DNA of 64,000 bases, from positions 12,424,347 to 12,488,346 of the forward strand of contig OY741282.1 of the NCBI GenBank assembly GCA_963514095.1, read 5' to 3'. Of the stretch, positions 22,801 through 36,338 are shown in pieces. The position numbers and the translations under genes are program-made. This DNA comes from Eutrigla gurnardus (Eukaryota; Chordata; Actinopteri; Perciformes; Triglidae). The first letter of the stretch is position 1. Each line of letters opens with the position of its first letter. Under the pieces are notes generated by a model. It did no database searches. It saw only the letters and a list, made by a program, of their open reading frames with translations, and was not told where the DNA came from.

Positions 22801-25800
22801 CGCACAAACATAAAGTTTATGTAGCAATAATAATTAGGTTTCTCCCGAACCCTTAACTTCAGAGTTTATTGAAACACACAATGTGGCCCTGTTGAATACC
22901 GGGAGTACCCATCCCTAAAGAGATTACGTTCCGAAATATTGTGCCAGATTGAACAAAATTTCCAAAAGTCGTGAAAACAAAGTGCATTTACGACAACTGC
23001 TTCAATTTGCAACAAGATTGCATTATAAACGTGGCACCTATAACTTATTAAACGATATTTCATTGCGTTTTCCCTCCTAATAAGCCATTTATGAGACTAG
23101 AAGTAGGTTCCACAATGGGATCTTTACTTTTACATGTGATTTCATACAAATCATTAACAGCTTTACAAAAAAATAAAATAAAAAATGTATTCACTGTGTA
23201 AAACCAGGTCAACCTATTGTGTGAAAGTGGGGAAAAGGAGTAAGGGGACAAGACGTGAGAGAACAATGTCAAATTGATAATGTTTGGAAGCACAATTATC
23301 ACTGGAGTGTAAAAGCTGTAGAGGTAGGAACTCATCCTCCTGTGTCTGCTGTGCACAAGCCAAATCTCTGAGCGACACTAATCCCACTGGTTCTGCTGGT
23401 TATCCCTCCTCCTCCCATCATCCCTCAGCAGGTATTCCCTCCCTGCCAAAGTTCATTTGCTGTCACCCGTCCCCTGTTCTCCCTCCCCCCCCCCCACCTC
23501 TCTTCCAGCACCCTGTTTGTTTTCACTGTTGTGTCTCGGTGACATTAGCCACAGTAATCCAATTGAAAGCTCCTCAGACCCGGAGCCGGATTCTGTGGGG
23601 TTGAGGCGTTTCCATGGGGATCTCATGGATTCCTAATTAAGCTCATTAAAGCTTGTTATTAAAGCTCGTTAAATCTCATCCTGACACGGTGGCGCAGCTC
23701 CTGGTGTCTAACTTTACTAATTCGTACACTAATGCCCCCATACACACTTACATGCACTCACTCACACATACAGACGGCATCAGTATAATGCATTTTGGTG
23801 GGTGTAATTACGCCTCTCAATAAGCCCTGCAGTTTTCTCTACTTGGTTTTGAACGGAATGGAAAGAATCGAGTGAACAATACCACTTAAATAGCCAAAAC
23901 CCTGTTTGTGCTCACGCCGAGTTGATGTGAGGTTACTACTGTAAGCGGGGGAAAAAAGGGAGGAAAAAAAGTCCCCCAACGTTACCGGAGACAAACATCA
24001 TTCATGAATGACAAGTTGGCGCCACGGGAGATATTTCAGTCAAGTGCGAGTCAGGGATACCTTCCTGTATTTTCCATTCACCGTGTTAGCGCGTGCCCTT
24101 TGACCTCACACGGATTTGCGCGTCAATTCCAAATATTGTTCTTTGGCTGAGGGGGGGAACAGTAAACCGTGATGTTTTTTTGGGGGGTCTTCGGGGGGCC
24201 GAGTGGAACAGTGTGTAAGTGAGTATGTGTTGAGAGAGAGAGAGAGAGACTTCTCACAACCTGAATCGGCCCTTTGATGCTGACTGGCTTTGACATCGAC
24301 AATGTGGCCTTTCACAGCCCTCACCCACCTCTGAAGAGCAAACCAAGAACACACATGGATCCAGTCTTTCTCTCTGCTGCCACTCTCCTTAGTTTTATTT
24401 ATTTGTTTAGTGCCCATTCACAAAGAAGCTGTCACTTATGGCTGAGAAGAAACAGAAAAGCGTAAAAAAAAGGAAGAGGAGGATGATGCGGATTGAGTTA
24501 AAAAAGAGACAATTGTTTTCCCAGCAGAACCGGTGGAGCTCGAAGATCGCGTTTAGTCCGCCGCAGGAATGACATCGTAAACAGTAGGGAAATGAAAGGA
24601 TATTGAGCTGAGTATAGCAAAGAATGGGATCGGTTGGCGCTACAGGGACACAATAAGACTGTGCATATTCTAAGTGCCCCCACAGACTTTTCTTTTTTTT
24701 TTGTTTTTCCGCTTGTTCCCGTAAAATCTTCCCTTCTTTTGCCACTCGTGTCATTCCTCTGACATGAAAGCGATTTCAACCCTTAAGAGCGTTGTAAATG
24801 TATCCCGTGTCACAATGGCTGTGGTTAAACAGTCAGCCCGTAAACCAAGTCCATTCCAGATGAAAGTTTGGGGGGAAAAAACTCAAAGGGAGGGTTCTGT
24901 AGCGCAGCTTGCCGAGGGACATCCATCATTGACATCACCGCTAATTTTGATGACATACTCGGCAAAACATGCCCAGCTGTGTGTGAAAGAAATACACCAA
25001 CTCAGTGTTTCCATATGACTCTTTTTTTTTCTTTTTGGGACTCCGTACTTTTCAACAGCTTACAAAAGCCGGCGCTTATATCAAACATGTGTTTCTGTAA
25101 CGCTCCGTGTGTGAACAGAACTGACTGCGCTGACAAATGATGTTTCCAGTTGTGTGTCGTGCCGGTGGAACGTAACAATCCCCCGAACTTAATCTTTGTT
25201 TACTCTGGGCACGCTCTGATGGGCCTGTTAGCATTAATTAGCATTAGCCCCTCTAATAATGCGACCGCATTATGCCGCTGCGGGCTGAGAGACGTTTATA
25301 GAGGTTGACACAACTTGACAGAGGTGGAGATGTGTCCCCGGGGCCGTGGCCCTTCAGTGCGCTATAATGAGATAATGTGAGAGTGCAGCGATGACACCGA
25401 CCTGGCATGTGTGGCTTCTCGATCGTACGGCACTTTCCTAAATGGAGATGCTTATAATAATGGAGATGCGTGCTAGAAAAATTCCTTAAAAAAAAAAACA
25501 AAAAAAAAGGAAAGTCTTTCCAGTTTTTTGGTTTCCGCTGACTTCTCTTTTAAAACCGACCAGATTCTCGCGGTCAGGACATTAGCGCCGTCTTTTCTGA
25601 CGTTCTGGAGTTAAACACATCTCACGGAGCATGCTATTTCCTGAACATGAATAGTACTCTGTGATGAGGAGAGCTAAATGCATCCAGTCATTTCCCCTCC
25701 AGAGCACGAGTCTGTGTTTAGGTGATGGGTCGAACTGAGGATGTGGGCAGTCGCAGCGCGGCCGCTTTCCGTAACTGGCCGTCTGCTGCCATCGGCCTCC

Positions 25801-28724
25801 TTGCCACGTGGACGCTGGGGCCGCTAGAGCCGCCGTTTGTCTTCGTCTCCCCAATGAGTGGCTCGTGTGGTCGAGCCTCAGACTGTAGCCAGACGAAGAG
25901 TTGCTCCTATCGATCTGGAGTTTAGTGCTCTGATATGGAGCTCTCACTTCTCAGCTCTGTCGGGTTTTAATAACCACGCAGCGCCGCCGTACCTGCCTTT
26001 CGTCATCATCCGTCTCTTGCCGGTATTCTGTGTATTTATACACATTGAAATTTGAGAGCAAGGGATGGATCTTGCCTACAAACCTACTGTAGATATAATA
26101 CTGTAGATATAAGTGGCTCCGTGGAGAGTAACCTCTTTTTGGGCATCTGACAGTGAATTGGTTATGTACATGGCTGAGAGCATTTCCCAGATGGGGATGG
26201 ATCTGATGGAAAACATTGAAACATTTCCTGAATGTCATTAAAAAAAATATGCAGTACATTTATAAATGTTAAACATATGTGGACAGGATACTTAAAAAGT
26301 TGTAGCAACAGAATTTCTGAAAAAAGCTAAACAAAACAGCCCAACCATTAGATTTTTCCATTGTATAATCACTTAGTGCCAGGGTGATTATTCAGTTAGT
26401 TACAGCCATTTCCCACTTAGAGTATAGTCATTACAGTAATGGCTACAGCGGACATACAATCCTTCTGCTGCCCACTGATGATTTAGGGAATCTCGTTGCC
26501 TCAGCCTATAAGCATTTGGTCAAGGCAACTGCTGCCACAGAGCCTTTGAGCTCCACCCAGCTGCTGCTCGTCTACATCCACAGCTCCAGTGGTCAAAGGC
26601 TCATATTCCAGTCTTTCTGACTAGGCTGGTTTGCTTTGATAGTCAGGCCTGTTTACCGCTCCATGTCCTGGGGGCTAACCGGGCTCAGATCACCCTCAAA
26701 TGAACTGAGGAGTGAGGGAAATATTCAACACAGCTGTGCTTACTCTGAGGGCCGGGGCCGGGAGAGACATGCCGCTACGCTTTCAGGTACGGGGGGCAGG
26801 TCTCGCCTCTGAAGCTGTCTTCAGAGAGCCTGTTTGCATTTATAAAAAATATTTGCTTGAATACGAAAATAAAGATTTCCCGATGGCGACGGATGGGAAC
26901 GCATAGAGAGAAATTGAGCTGGAAGGAGATAAAAGATTTCTCTTTTTTTTTTTGTAACAGGTAGGAAAGCAGCTAACCCAGGGGCTGCTGGGGAATATAG
27001 CAGCAGCTCTGCAGCAAATCAAAGGTAGCGGTAGTCTTGAAGACTCTAGCGGGCAAACTATCCCGGAGTAAATCTAGCCAGTCACTCCCTAGAAGCTCAG
27101 ATTAAGAAAAATGGGCTCCTGAATGCCGATACTGTACTTTTTTATTCGCCCGCCATATGTCTTATGCAGGCTTGATGCTCGATCCCAGTTGAATAAGAGT
27201 CCCTCATATTGGATGTCTTCTTCTTTCACTTCAAGATCCGTGTGCATCGGGGACACGCTCGGCATCTGCTGTGCTCTCGCTCCGTCAAGAGTTCTCTTAG
27301 CCGGTGTTGTTGCCTTCACCGATTTGCCATCCCCGTGCGCCTTCACGGGAGACCCGAGGCTGGCAGCCGCCATCTGAGTGGCACAGGGAGACTGCCGTGT
27401 AATGAATAGAGGGCATGGCAAGCTATCTGGCAGACGAGGAGGGGAGGGGGACCGCGTATGCCGCGAACACTGGCAGAGTCGAGAATCAGGCTTCGGCCTG
27501 CCAATAATCAACGCTCAACGTGTTTTCCTGAACATTTATGGTTTAGTATCAACCACATATGTGTGGTCAGTATGACCGACCCACTTGAAGTGTGGCTATG
27601 ATGATGTTTGTTTGCCAAATTAAGGATTCACATTGTGGCTTTTACCCTCTCACCCTTCATTCTGTCTCAAACACAGACAAACCTAATTAAAAAATGTCAT
27701 ATACAATATTAATTATGCTCCTACGATACCACACTTGTATAAGGTGTTCAGCGTGTTCTTCAGTGAGTATTTACACCATTTAAATTGTCTAATTAAAGCA
27801 CAACGTTTAACAAACGTTTTTGGAAAATTGGATTCCTTCCATTTTTCCGTCAGCTTTTTTCAAAGTGAACGTACTGCCTTGTCGATTATGGAACGGTTGT
27901 TGTTGAGAGGAGTGGAAAGTCATGAGCAAGCAGTGAGTAAAAACATGTTGTGAGTGCATCCATACTGCCCACTGTGTTGCTGGCGCCCAGGCCGCTCCCC
28001 TGTTTGCGTGTGCATCCTGCACCCCTCTGTTTCACCGGCCCTCCCCGCGTTTCTCCATATTTCCACTAGTTCTTTCTGTCCAAGCTTCGCCCACTGTGAG
28101 TTCTGGCATGCCGGCCCTGCCCTGCCCCTCTCGGCTCTGCTCCACTTCCTCCCCCTGGCTCGGTGGCCTGGCTGCCCGGCGGGGGCAGCCTGCTCACCTC
28201 CGGGGGCAGCTGGCATGCCTGATGGACGCATTCATCAGACCTCGAGGGTGAGGGTTGGGGGCCAACAGTGGAGAAGGGGGAGGGTTGCATCATGGGCCTT
28301 GTTGTTGACTTTATTGGGATAGTTATTAAATAAGCCATGATGACAGGGGAGGTAGTGGAATGCTTTCAACTCCCTCTGCAGGAGATGTCCGACACAGACG
28401 CTGCGACGGGACGGATGTCAGCGAGGACGGAAGGAGGGAGGGACAGAGCCACGCAAACACTCATTTTGTGAGCCGGGAACACAGAAGGGGGGGAACTGGC
28501 AGGAAGATATATTTACCAAGACAGTGACTTTCACAAAACCAATCGGGGGACTTGAAGAAAAAAATGGAGCATGAGGGAAATAAGCATTTAGGGGTGAAGG
28601 GAGAGTTTGTCTTCTGTAGAGGGATGACTTGCCCTGGGTGAGGAGCTGGCGGCCCGCAATGTTGGAGGGCTGGTGGCTGAATGGCGGATGACTGAATGAC
28701 AGATCCCCTCCTGGGATTGGCCAT

Positions 28725-28726
<2 letters not shown>

Positions 28727-28765
<39 letters not shown>
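28727..28765 (+). repeat. (AC)n microsatellite, 39 bases
   Basis: A pure AC tract followed by ATGCACACACA. Confidence 0.92.
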
Positions 28766-28767
<2 letters not shown>

Positions 28768-28965
28768 CACACACAGAGACCATTGAATGTCCCAGCAGGG
28801 AAGAAGACACAGCCTCTGGGCCAGGGGCCAGGGGAGGGATCCAAAGGGCAGCAGAGGTCTCCTCACGGTTTCAAATCCAGCCGGCCGTTAACCATCGGCA
28901 TGGGAAAATCCGGCCCTGCGCCTCCACACCCTCAGCTGCATTCAAGCCTAACAGTAGCACATCCT

Positions 28966-29008
28966 TGTGTGTGTGTGTGTGAGTGTGTGTGTGTGTGAGA
29001 GAGAGAGC
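28966..29008 (+). repeat. Compound (GT)n(GA)n microsatellite
   Basis: A GT tract with one GA interruption passes into GAGAGAGAGA. Confidence 0.9.
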
Positions 29009-31239
29009 GATATTCCCTTGACCCTAACCCTGCTCCACAGCTGTTGAACAAGGGAGGAAGAAAGCCGTGACACCAGGAAAAAAAAAAAAGGGACACAGAG
29101 AGAATGGACGGCAGAGATGAGAAAGCTTGAATGTAGTCCCTGGGGGCAAAATGAATGACTCGCTGACATCGTCTTGGCTAGACTCAGAAGTCTGGTTGCT
29201 CTGAACAATGCTTGAAAAAAAGTTTAATTTCACTCGTTTTATGAGCACATTTATCATTCAGGTCTTTGTAGTATATTTGTATGCGAATTCTCTGAGGAAC
29301 CTCTTGTATACAACATTACCTGGGCTGTACAGTAGAGTATTTTTAGGGACCATTGAGTATGTGTTTTGGAGAAGATAAAAAAACATTTTTCTTTGAAATG
29401 CAGAGCAGGGCCACAGACTCTTTTTAAATGACGTACCGACGATGAGGACCATGTTAAAATATGTGAAATGAGGATGACTAAAGAGAGAATCTCAAATCTT
29501 AAGTGTTGCCATGGAAAAAATACTTATTATAGCGCAAACATCCCATCACCGCGCTTATTATTTACTTGTCTACTTGTAGGAGACATGTCAGCCAATCACA
29601 GGGCCCGTAACTGTCAGTCAACGTGAATCAATTCACAGAAATTAAACCAAAAGTTGTCATAATGACTCCACCTGTCAGGTGCCAACATTTTTTGAGGATG
29701 GAAAAGCCCCAATTAAAGTGTATTTTAATTGTATAGACCTAAAGAAAACATAAAAAACATGTTTTTTTCATGTTTAAAATGATGTTATGCCATCACCTGT
29801 ACAGTGTGAGCAAATAACTCCACCACACGGACAAATGTCATGATTATTCTCTAATTTGAAATGCAGCATTTGAATATTATTATTATTGTACTGTGTGCAA
29901 AAACGAGCCAAGTTAGAAATGTCATGTTTCTGGTTGGTTTCTGATCTTGTCATCTGAGTATGATTTTTTTATAAATTTTGGCCACTCTGTTAGAGACTGC
30001 TGGCATGTTTATTAGGGAGCGTTAACACAAGTAGCTTGATTGGAGCCAGGTTTTCTGTTAAAAAAAGACATCACACATGTAGTTACTAATAAACAAATTC
30101 AGCTGCCAGCATTCGGAATTGCCCTTCAAATCACACGCATGTGTTCGAGAACCCGTCCGTCTTACAGGCGAGCGTGCGGCTGCTGGTTTCTATCCTTGCC
30201 TTCGTTCTTGTAATTATCTTGTCAATTAACCTGGAGGTGGAAGGATATATGGCACTCTCGCCTCCCTCGCCTTTTCCCGATCAATGCTCAGCGAAGTGTG
30301 TGGAGAGAGAGGGAGCCTGGTGTATGTTTTGAAAAATCAGAAAGTATTTAAATTGGATAATTTTGCACAAATTTGCTGATCATTTCAAGATTGCCCTCCC
30401 CCACTGTGCTTTTCTTGGATCCCTTCAAAACATTCTGTTGTTCGCTTGTTTGATTTTTAAAACTCTTAAAAAAAGTATTTCTGCATTTCTCAAGTTAAAA
30501 ATTTAAGTGTCAAAAATTAAATATTTTTTACACAGTCGAAGTTTCCATTCCCTATAAATATATATATACTACTACTACTCCCTTACTTTGTGCTCACTTC
30601 ATCTCGTCATGTTTCACACGTTGATGAAAGGAGACACCGAAACGCTTGTTTCATCCAGTTCAGTGAATCAGCAAAATGAATATAGACTTTTCAGCCCCAT
30701 TTACTGTAAGTCCTGTATGCTTTGTGCTCGAGCCGCCGCAGTCCATGTCACATCTAAATAGCTCAGAAGTGTAAAAGCATACTGGGGGAACGGGGAGAGT
30801 GTGCAGTCACATCCTGGCGTGAGCCGAACCTCGGTGCAGAATTCCTAACCTCGGCGACAGCCTCCTTCAAAAAACCTTAAATAATGAGACAAGCCATGAA
30901 TAACTGAAAAATCGTATTCATCTTTAACAACCCGTGTGAAATTAAATGGGTTTGGGCAATTGAAAAAAAAAAAACAAGATAGAGTTTTGAAAGATGAATG
31001 ACACATTTGATCGACCTGTGTCCGACTCGACAAAAGGATTTGGAATTTGAAAAAGTTCCACAGGTCCCTCAAGGACATCCTGAATACGTCTTCCTAAACC
31101 TTGAAATGTTTTGAACTCACAACGACACACTATGAGATAATTGTGTTTACTAACTGTTTCTCAGGGAAGTCTGAGGATAGAAATGGACAGAAGTGTTTGT
31201 ATGGTCAGCAGAGGCAGATAGTCAATAAGGGAAGACACA

Positions 31240-31262
31240 CCCCCCCCCCCCCCCCCCCCCCC
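31240..31262 (+). repeat. Poly-C homopolymer, 23 bases
   Basis: An uninterrupted C run (poly-G on the minus strand) following GACACA. Confidence 0.9.
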
Positions 31263-32192
31263 TCTACTAAATGACTCATTATCCTGTGTCAACTCATTGG
31301 ATCTCTGCTGTCAAAACATGTTTGTTTACCGACAAGCCACTGCTGACAGATGAGAGAGGCATCTAATAGGCAATCTAGTTGTCAAAGTTATTGCACCAAG
31401 AATAAAGCAAGGAGAACAAAGACATGTTTAACTAACATGTATTTGTGGCTTTAAGAGGACATTACCAGCTGTTTACTTTGAATGAATGAATGAATGGATG
31501 GAATGTTGGGGCTTTTTTTGCAAATTTATGTTGACTTTGTATGATACCAAGTTGGCCAAGCTACCCAAGGGCCTCATTTCTGTTTGGGGATTGGAGGGAT
31601 AAAAAAAAATGGAGTATATAAAAGTATTTCATATTGATTTCTATTCCCCCCTACTTGCATGTGCATTGAGCTACTAAAAAAAAAATGAATTCCTTCTTTG
31701 TGTAAATAAAGCTGACTTAGAGAGGGGACATGGCACCCTCGCAAAACCGTCTTCCTTATTATGGTCGGCACCATAACTCCATCATAGCGTTTTATTACCT
31801 GGATTGATATTAATGTACAGGAAATAGCATTAACACAAGGTAGAAAACAGACTTCACTGAAACCAAACCTACGCAGCCTGGGCTTGGCCAGGCGATCCAC
31901 GGCGAGACGCTTCGTAATTGGCATTTTAACACCTCAGCGATGAAGTACCCCTTGACCCCGCATGCCAACGCTCACTGTATACCTCGCACTTCACCGAGCA
32001 CAACCGCGGCTGGATGTGTGGAAGGAGGCCGGGGGTGAAAGAAAGGAAAACGGGGAGGATGAGATATGATCCATCTACCTGCAGCGCCTGTCCTGCTGGC
32101 GTGTATCTGCAGCTGCTCACTCCACCGAGCGCTCAATCACTGGGAATGGTGTGTGCTGACTTCTTGTGTCCGACTTTGAGCAAGAGGAATGA

Positions 32193-32220
32193 GTGTGTGT
32201 GTGTGTGTGTGTGTGTGTGT
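32193..32220 (+). repeat. (GT)n microsatellite
   Basis: A pure GT tract of 28 bases. A second one follows 60 bases downstream. Confidence 0.92.
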
Positions 32221-32277
32221 ATTGCAGGGTTACCCATGCAGAAGCAGATCAACAAGCTGAGTGCATTAACACCAGTG

Positions 32278-32280
<3 letters not shown>

Positions 32281-32308
<28 letters not shown>
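32281..32308 (+). repeat. (TG)n microsatellite
   Basis: A pure TG tract of 28 bases. Confidence 0.92.
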
Positions 32309-32310
<2 letters not shown>

Positions 32311-32710
32311 CCAGGTCATGCCACTTGTGCTCAGAAGTGAAGCCTTCGTGATCTCAAGCTTTTAATTTTTTAGAGGCTCGTACGCCTGTTAACTTAACCT
32401 CTAAGTGACCTGGATGATGTCAGCCTCGCCGCGAAGCCCGGCCCCCCCCTTTTGTTTTCTTCTCCTTCCCAACCGGCCCCGCAAAAATGTCTCGCTGATG
32501 AATCCGATGATAGAAATGGGACTTAATTACAGAAGAAACATGAAAAGCCTCGGTCTTTGCATAGCACGGTATTCCCATCAGGGGCAGCGCGATAGGGAGC
32601 GTGTAGATAATGTATTGTGCTGCGTGTGCTATCCCGGTCTACGGGGACACCTTTAACATGTTAACAAGCTTGTGAATATTTTTTTCCAATTTCAAACCGT
32701 ACCCCTTCTA

Positions 32711-32748
32711 TAATTAACCGTGGTTCGACAATTAACTGCGGTTAATTA
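32711..32748. promoter_or_regulatory. Candidate regulatory inverted repeat with TAATTA cores
   Basis: TAATTAACCG (32711-32720) and its exact reverse complement CGGTTAATTA (32739-32748) are separated by 18 bases that contain a further CAATTAACTG. TAATTA is the core of homeodomain sites, and AACCG/AACTG are Myb- or Grainyhead-like words. The element is surrounded by non-repetitive sequence. A function as an intronic enhancer is inference. Confidence 0.3.
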
Positions 32749-33265
32749 AGGAAGGTTTGTTGCAAGTTAGTGGCAGCAGCTGCAGCACATCACCATCCCC
32801 TCTTTCTTCTTTCCGGTGCCTTTTTTCTTTTCTTGGATATTACGAATGCATAGATGGATGGAGAGCGACGGGGGGAAGGAGAGAGGGAGCACAGCGGGAG
32901 CCGCTAATGTAAATGTGGATGAAAGGGATCGTATATTCCCCCAAACAGAGAACACATGCTGACGCCCTGGCCTCTGGATCTGGTCTCCGTGGAGAGCCGG
33001 CGACAGCATCCCCCTGAACTCCTTACGTCGTACCGGATCAGAGCAAAAAGGGAAAAGGAAGAGAGAGAGAGAGGGGAGGAAGGAGGAGTGGAGGGATTGC
33101 ATTTGTCATTCAGCCCCCCTCTTTCTCTCCCCCCCAGTCATCCATTTAACCCTGCCACCGCGGCTGGTGCAATATTAATGCCCTTAAACGCAGATGAGGT
33201 GAAAATGTGTCTGAAGGAGCAGATCGCTGTAGGGAGGGCAGCTGCATGCATGCACGGGGTTATGA

Positions 33266-33285
33266 ACACACACACACACACACAC
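33266..33285 (+). repeat. (AC)n microsatellite
   Basis: A pure AC tract of about 20 bases. Confidence 0.9.
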
Positions 33286-36200
33286 GGATACTGCACTCTC
33301 AAGCCCAGACATCCGAGCACACCTGCACAAGTACTACAAATTAATTTGGATACATTTACATTCAGATGGTCTCTCCCAGCCAGATGTATGGATGTGTACA
33401 GTCTCCACAGCATACATGATCTATCCAGCAGCCAGCCTGCCTAAGTGTTTGAACAGGCTCTTTTTCCTGCTGTTTGAAACTGAAACAGGCTTAGCTGAGA
33501 TTTAGGGATCAAGGTGTGTTTATGTGAAATCCTAAACCAGCTCAAATGTGGGGCTTTTCCACCAAATACCCCCCTTGAATGATCGCTCGTGCGGCCGGGG
33601 CCCTTTTTGCAACCCGGCGTGGAATGTTGTTCTGAGAGGGAAGAGGAGGCAGGTGAGAGTTGAGGGGTCCGAGGGCAGGAAATCGATTCGGTGCCGTGTT
33701 ACCTGAATAATGAATAAGACGCTGTGTCCGGAGATGGAGCGCGTGTCTGGACGGTGAACAAAGAGATAGTTTTAACGCGTGTGTTTGGGGTTCTTTATCA
33801 CTTTGGTTTTAGCTCTTTTTTGTGTGTGGAGTTTTTCAATTTGTGCTTGAGTGTTAATTTCAGCAGTGATCTGGGCTAAATGCTAATACATGCTAGCAAG
33901 GTGCCGGTTTGTATTCGTCCTTTTGAGTCTATTCACTTAAAGGTAAACACACTGATTTTCCTTTTTGTGTTGCTGCCACTCCAAACACACTCTATGTAGC
34001 GCAATACGTCGGGGAGTAGCATAACACAGTGCTTTTGTCAAAGTGGGCCAACCCTCAACCCGTTACCTCACCCTACCCCGAGCCCGGGCTGAGTGAGAGT
34101 CCCACATTGCAAAGTGGCCACAAACTGCCGCTGGATGAGCTTTCTATGTTCTGCAGACCCCATTCTGCTGCTGCGCTAGCAGCGAGTGCTCAGCCTTTTT
34201 ATATTCTGTTTTTTACTCCGTGAAAAAGCGTGTTCGAGGCGTCCTGGGGATTGATGGAAGTAGTCGTGGATGGGGGGGGGGGGGGAGAGAGAGGGGAAGT
34301 GCCAAACAAGAGAAGAGGGCTTTGGGGAGAAAGAGCGCAAGACAACTCTGTAACGCTCTGCAACTTTTGACTGTTGCTGCAGAAGGAGCGAGTCCCTCTG
34401 AACCTCTGGGAGCAGTCCTGCTGTCACCACTGGGCCCTCAACCTGGCTTTTATGGGGTGTCTTGCTTGGATGTTTTATCGACACGCGGGTTAAAAACGTT
34501 GCATCGGTCGTGTGAGTGAAATGTAACAGTTTTGAACTCCCGACACTTCGGGAGTGTGAAGGGGAGGGTGTGGAAAAAAACAAACCTTCAGATGGGTGGG
34601 GTCACTGCTTTTCGGTCATGCCACTTGTACTGGATCAGGTCAGCTCCTTCCACTTAGCGCTGGCCATTCCACCTCTCCCACACTGAGAGCTGAAACCACA
34701 CAGTACAAATATTCACTTCCCGACTCCCCAAGAAAACACAAAAATGAAAGAGTGCCTTTTCTTTTTAGAGCAATGCCCCGTGAGTGACCTCTCTCTCTTT
34801 TTCACATCTACTGTACTCACAACATGCCTCTGTCACAATTACTTTCACATCACAACACACACATGCGCTCTCGTGAGGCGATTCCTGCGATGGCGATGGC
34901 GAGACAAAGACGGGGGCTAATATTGGCTCTTAATATTTGATGTGCTGAGAGGAGCTTAGTGTGTGTTTTTCATCAGGATGTCTCCGCCTCTCCGGCCGCA
35001 TCTCGGGTCAAAGATTGTAAAGAGACTTTAGACTGCTCAAAGAAATAGATGGTGCCGCGTAATCTACTTACATCATCGATTCATCTTTTATCCGATTGTG
35101 TTTCCTTTCGTAACCTTACTCCGGGCTATATCTCTTCACAAGGTATAGCCTCTTAAATGTTTATCGACAAAGCCTCTACATATTCAATTAACAGTCTGTC
35201 GGCATCATAGGACGAGAATCACGATAAAGTAGTCCGCCGCACGCTAGGTTTGGATTCGCAACTAGGCCTCCCCGTTTTCGTGGATAGTTGTCAAAAATTC
35301 AAAGACGTTTTTCTTTTCTTCCCTCTTTCAAAGATCCCAGAAGACACACTATTCAGTGTCATTGTTTGTTACATGAAGGGAAGCAGTGTGCTGTAGCCCA
35401 AATAATTGGTGGAGGATTCTCAGCAGGGGAAGGTAAACTGAAAGTGACACCAGGGTGGAAAGCTCGGCATGATGCCTCCTTCCTTTCAGCACTTCAGCTA
35501 AAAAACTACAGACCCCTCTACAGTTCCACGGGAGCGCAAATGAGAGCTCCCTGACTGGAGGAGCCTTTGGCAGACCCGAACGCTGATTCCACCCCCCCCT
35601 CCACCTCTTCTCTTCCCATTAATCTTTTATATCCAGGGCTAAATATGAGCCGAGTTGATGTGACGCTGCGTCTGTGTCGGGGGCAGACTGAGTAGGGAGT
35701 GAGGCCTGTTGAGGTTAAGTGCTCTGGTATCTGCGACTCAGGGGGACGTGGGGGGGGGGAAGAAGCAGGGAGGGGTATGTTCTGCTCTGGAATCGAGGGT
35801 GGGACAAGATCATCCCATGAGAGGAGACCTCAAAGATGGGGGGAAAGGTTTACACGGGGGCACGCACGTGTACAGGTGGCGAGCCGCGGACAAAATAAAA
35901 AGCTTGTCTATTCCTGACAGCTCTCATGTTTCTGTCTTTTAAAGAACGGCGGGATCCTCTCAGAAGGGGGGGTGCAAATATTCTCGCGTTTGTAATCCAA
36001 GAGAAGTTTGTATGTTTTAAAAAAGAAAAGTCTAACAGCAGAGGTTTTGATTTGTGGGCTACTGCGGATTGTCAAGGGGCACTTCTACTCTTTGGCTTTT
36101 TTATTTTTCAAAAGCTCTGTATTATTCTATTGCCGGTGAAATTTGAAGGGGGGGTGCTGGGGACGCGATGGAGCGTGCAGTAATTCTTGCGGTTGTCTCT

Positions 36201-36309
36201 CACTCTGCACCTCTTCGCACACAAAGACTCACACACACGAGACAAACGTCCCCGCTGTGATGCTAGATGATATGTTACCAGATGCTGATTGAAGACTGTG
36301 TCTCCCTCT

Positions 36310-36338
36310 ATGTGTGTGTGTGCGTGTGTGTGTGTACG
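36310..36338 (+). repeat. (GT)n microsatellite with one GC interruption
   Basis: TATGTGTGTGTGTGCGTGTG and further GT units. Confidence 0.88.

Larger units (their letters stand above)
22801..31235. other. Intron 1 section, non-coding
   Basis: No exon is recognised. An imperfect tandem of AAGCTCRTTAAA-like units lies at about 23639-23675. A 14-base direct repeat (ACTGTAGATATAA) lies at about 26086-26113. Poly-A tracts occur near 25490 and 29078. GA and GT/AC microsatellites near 24231, 28727 and 28966 are listed where clear. Confidence 0.4.
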
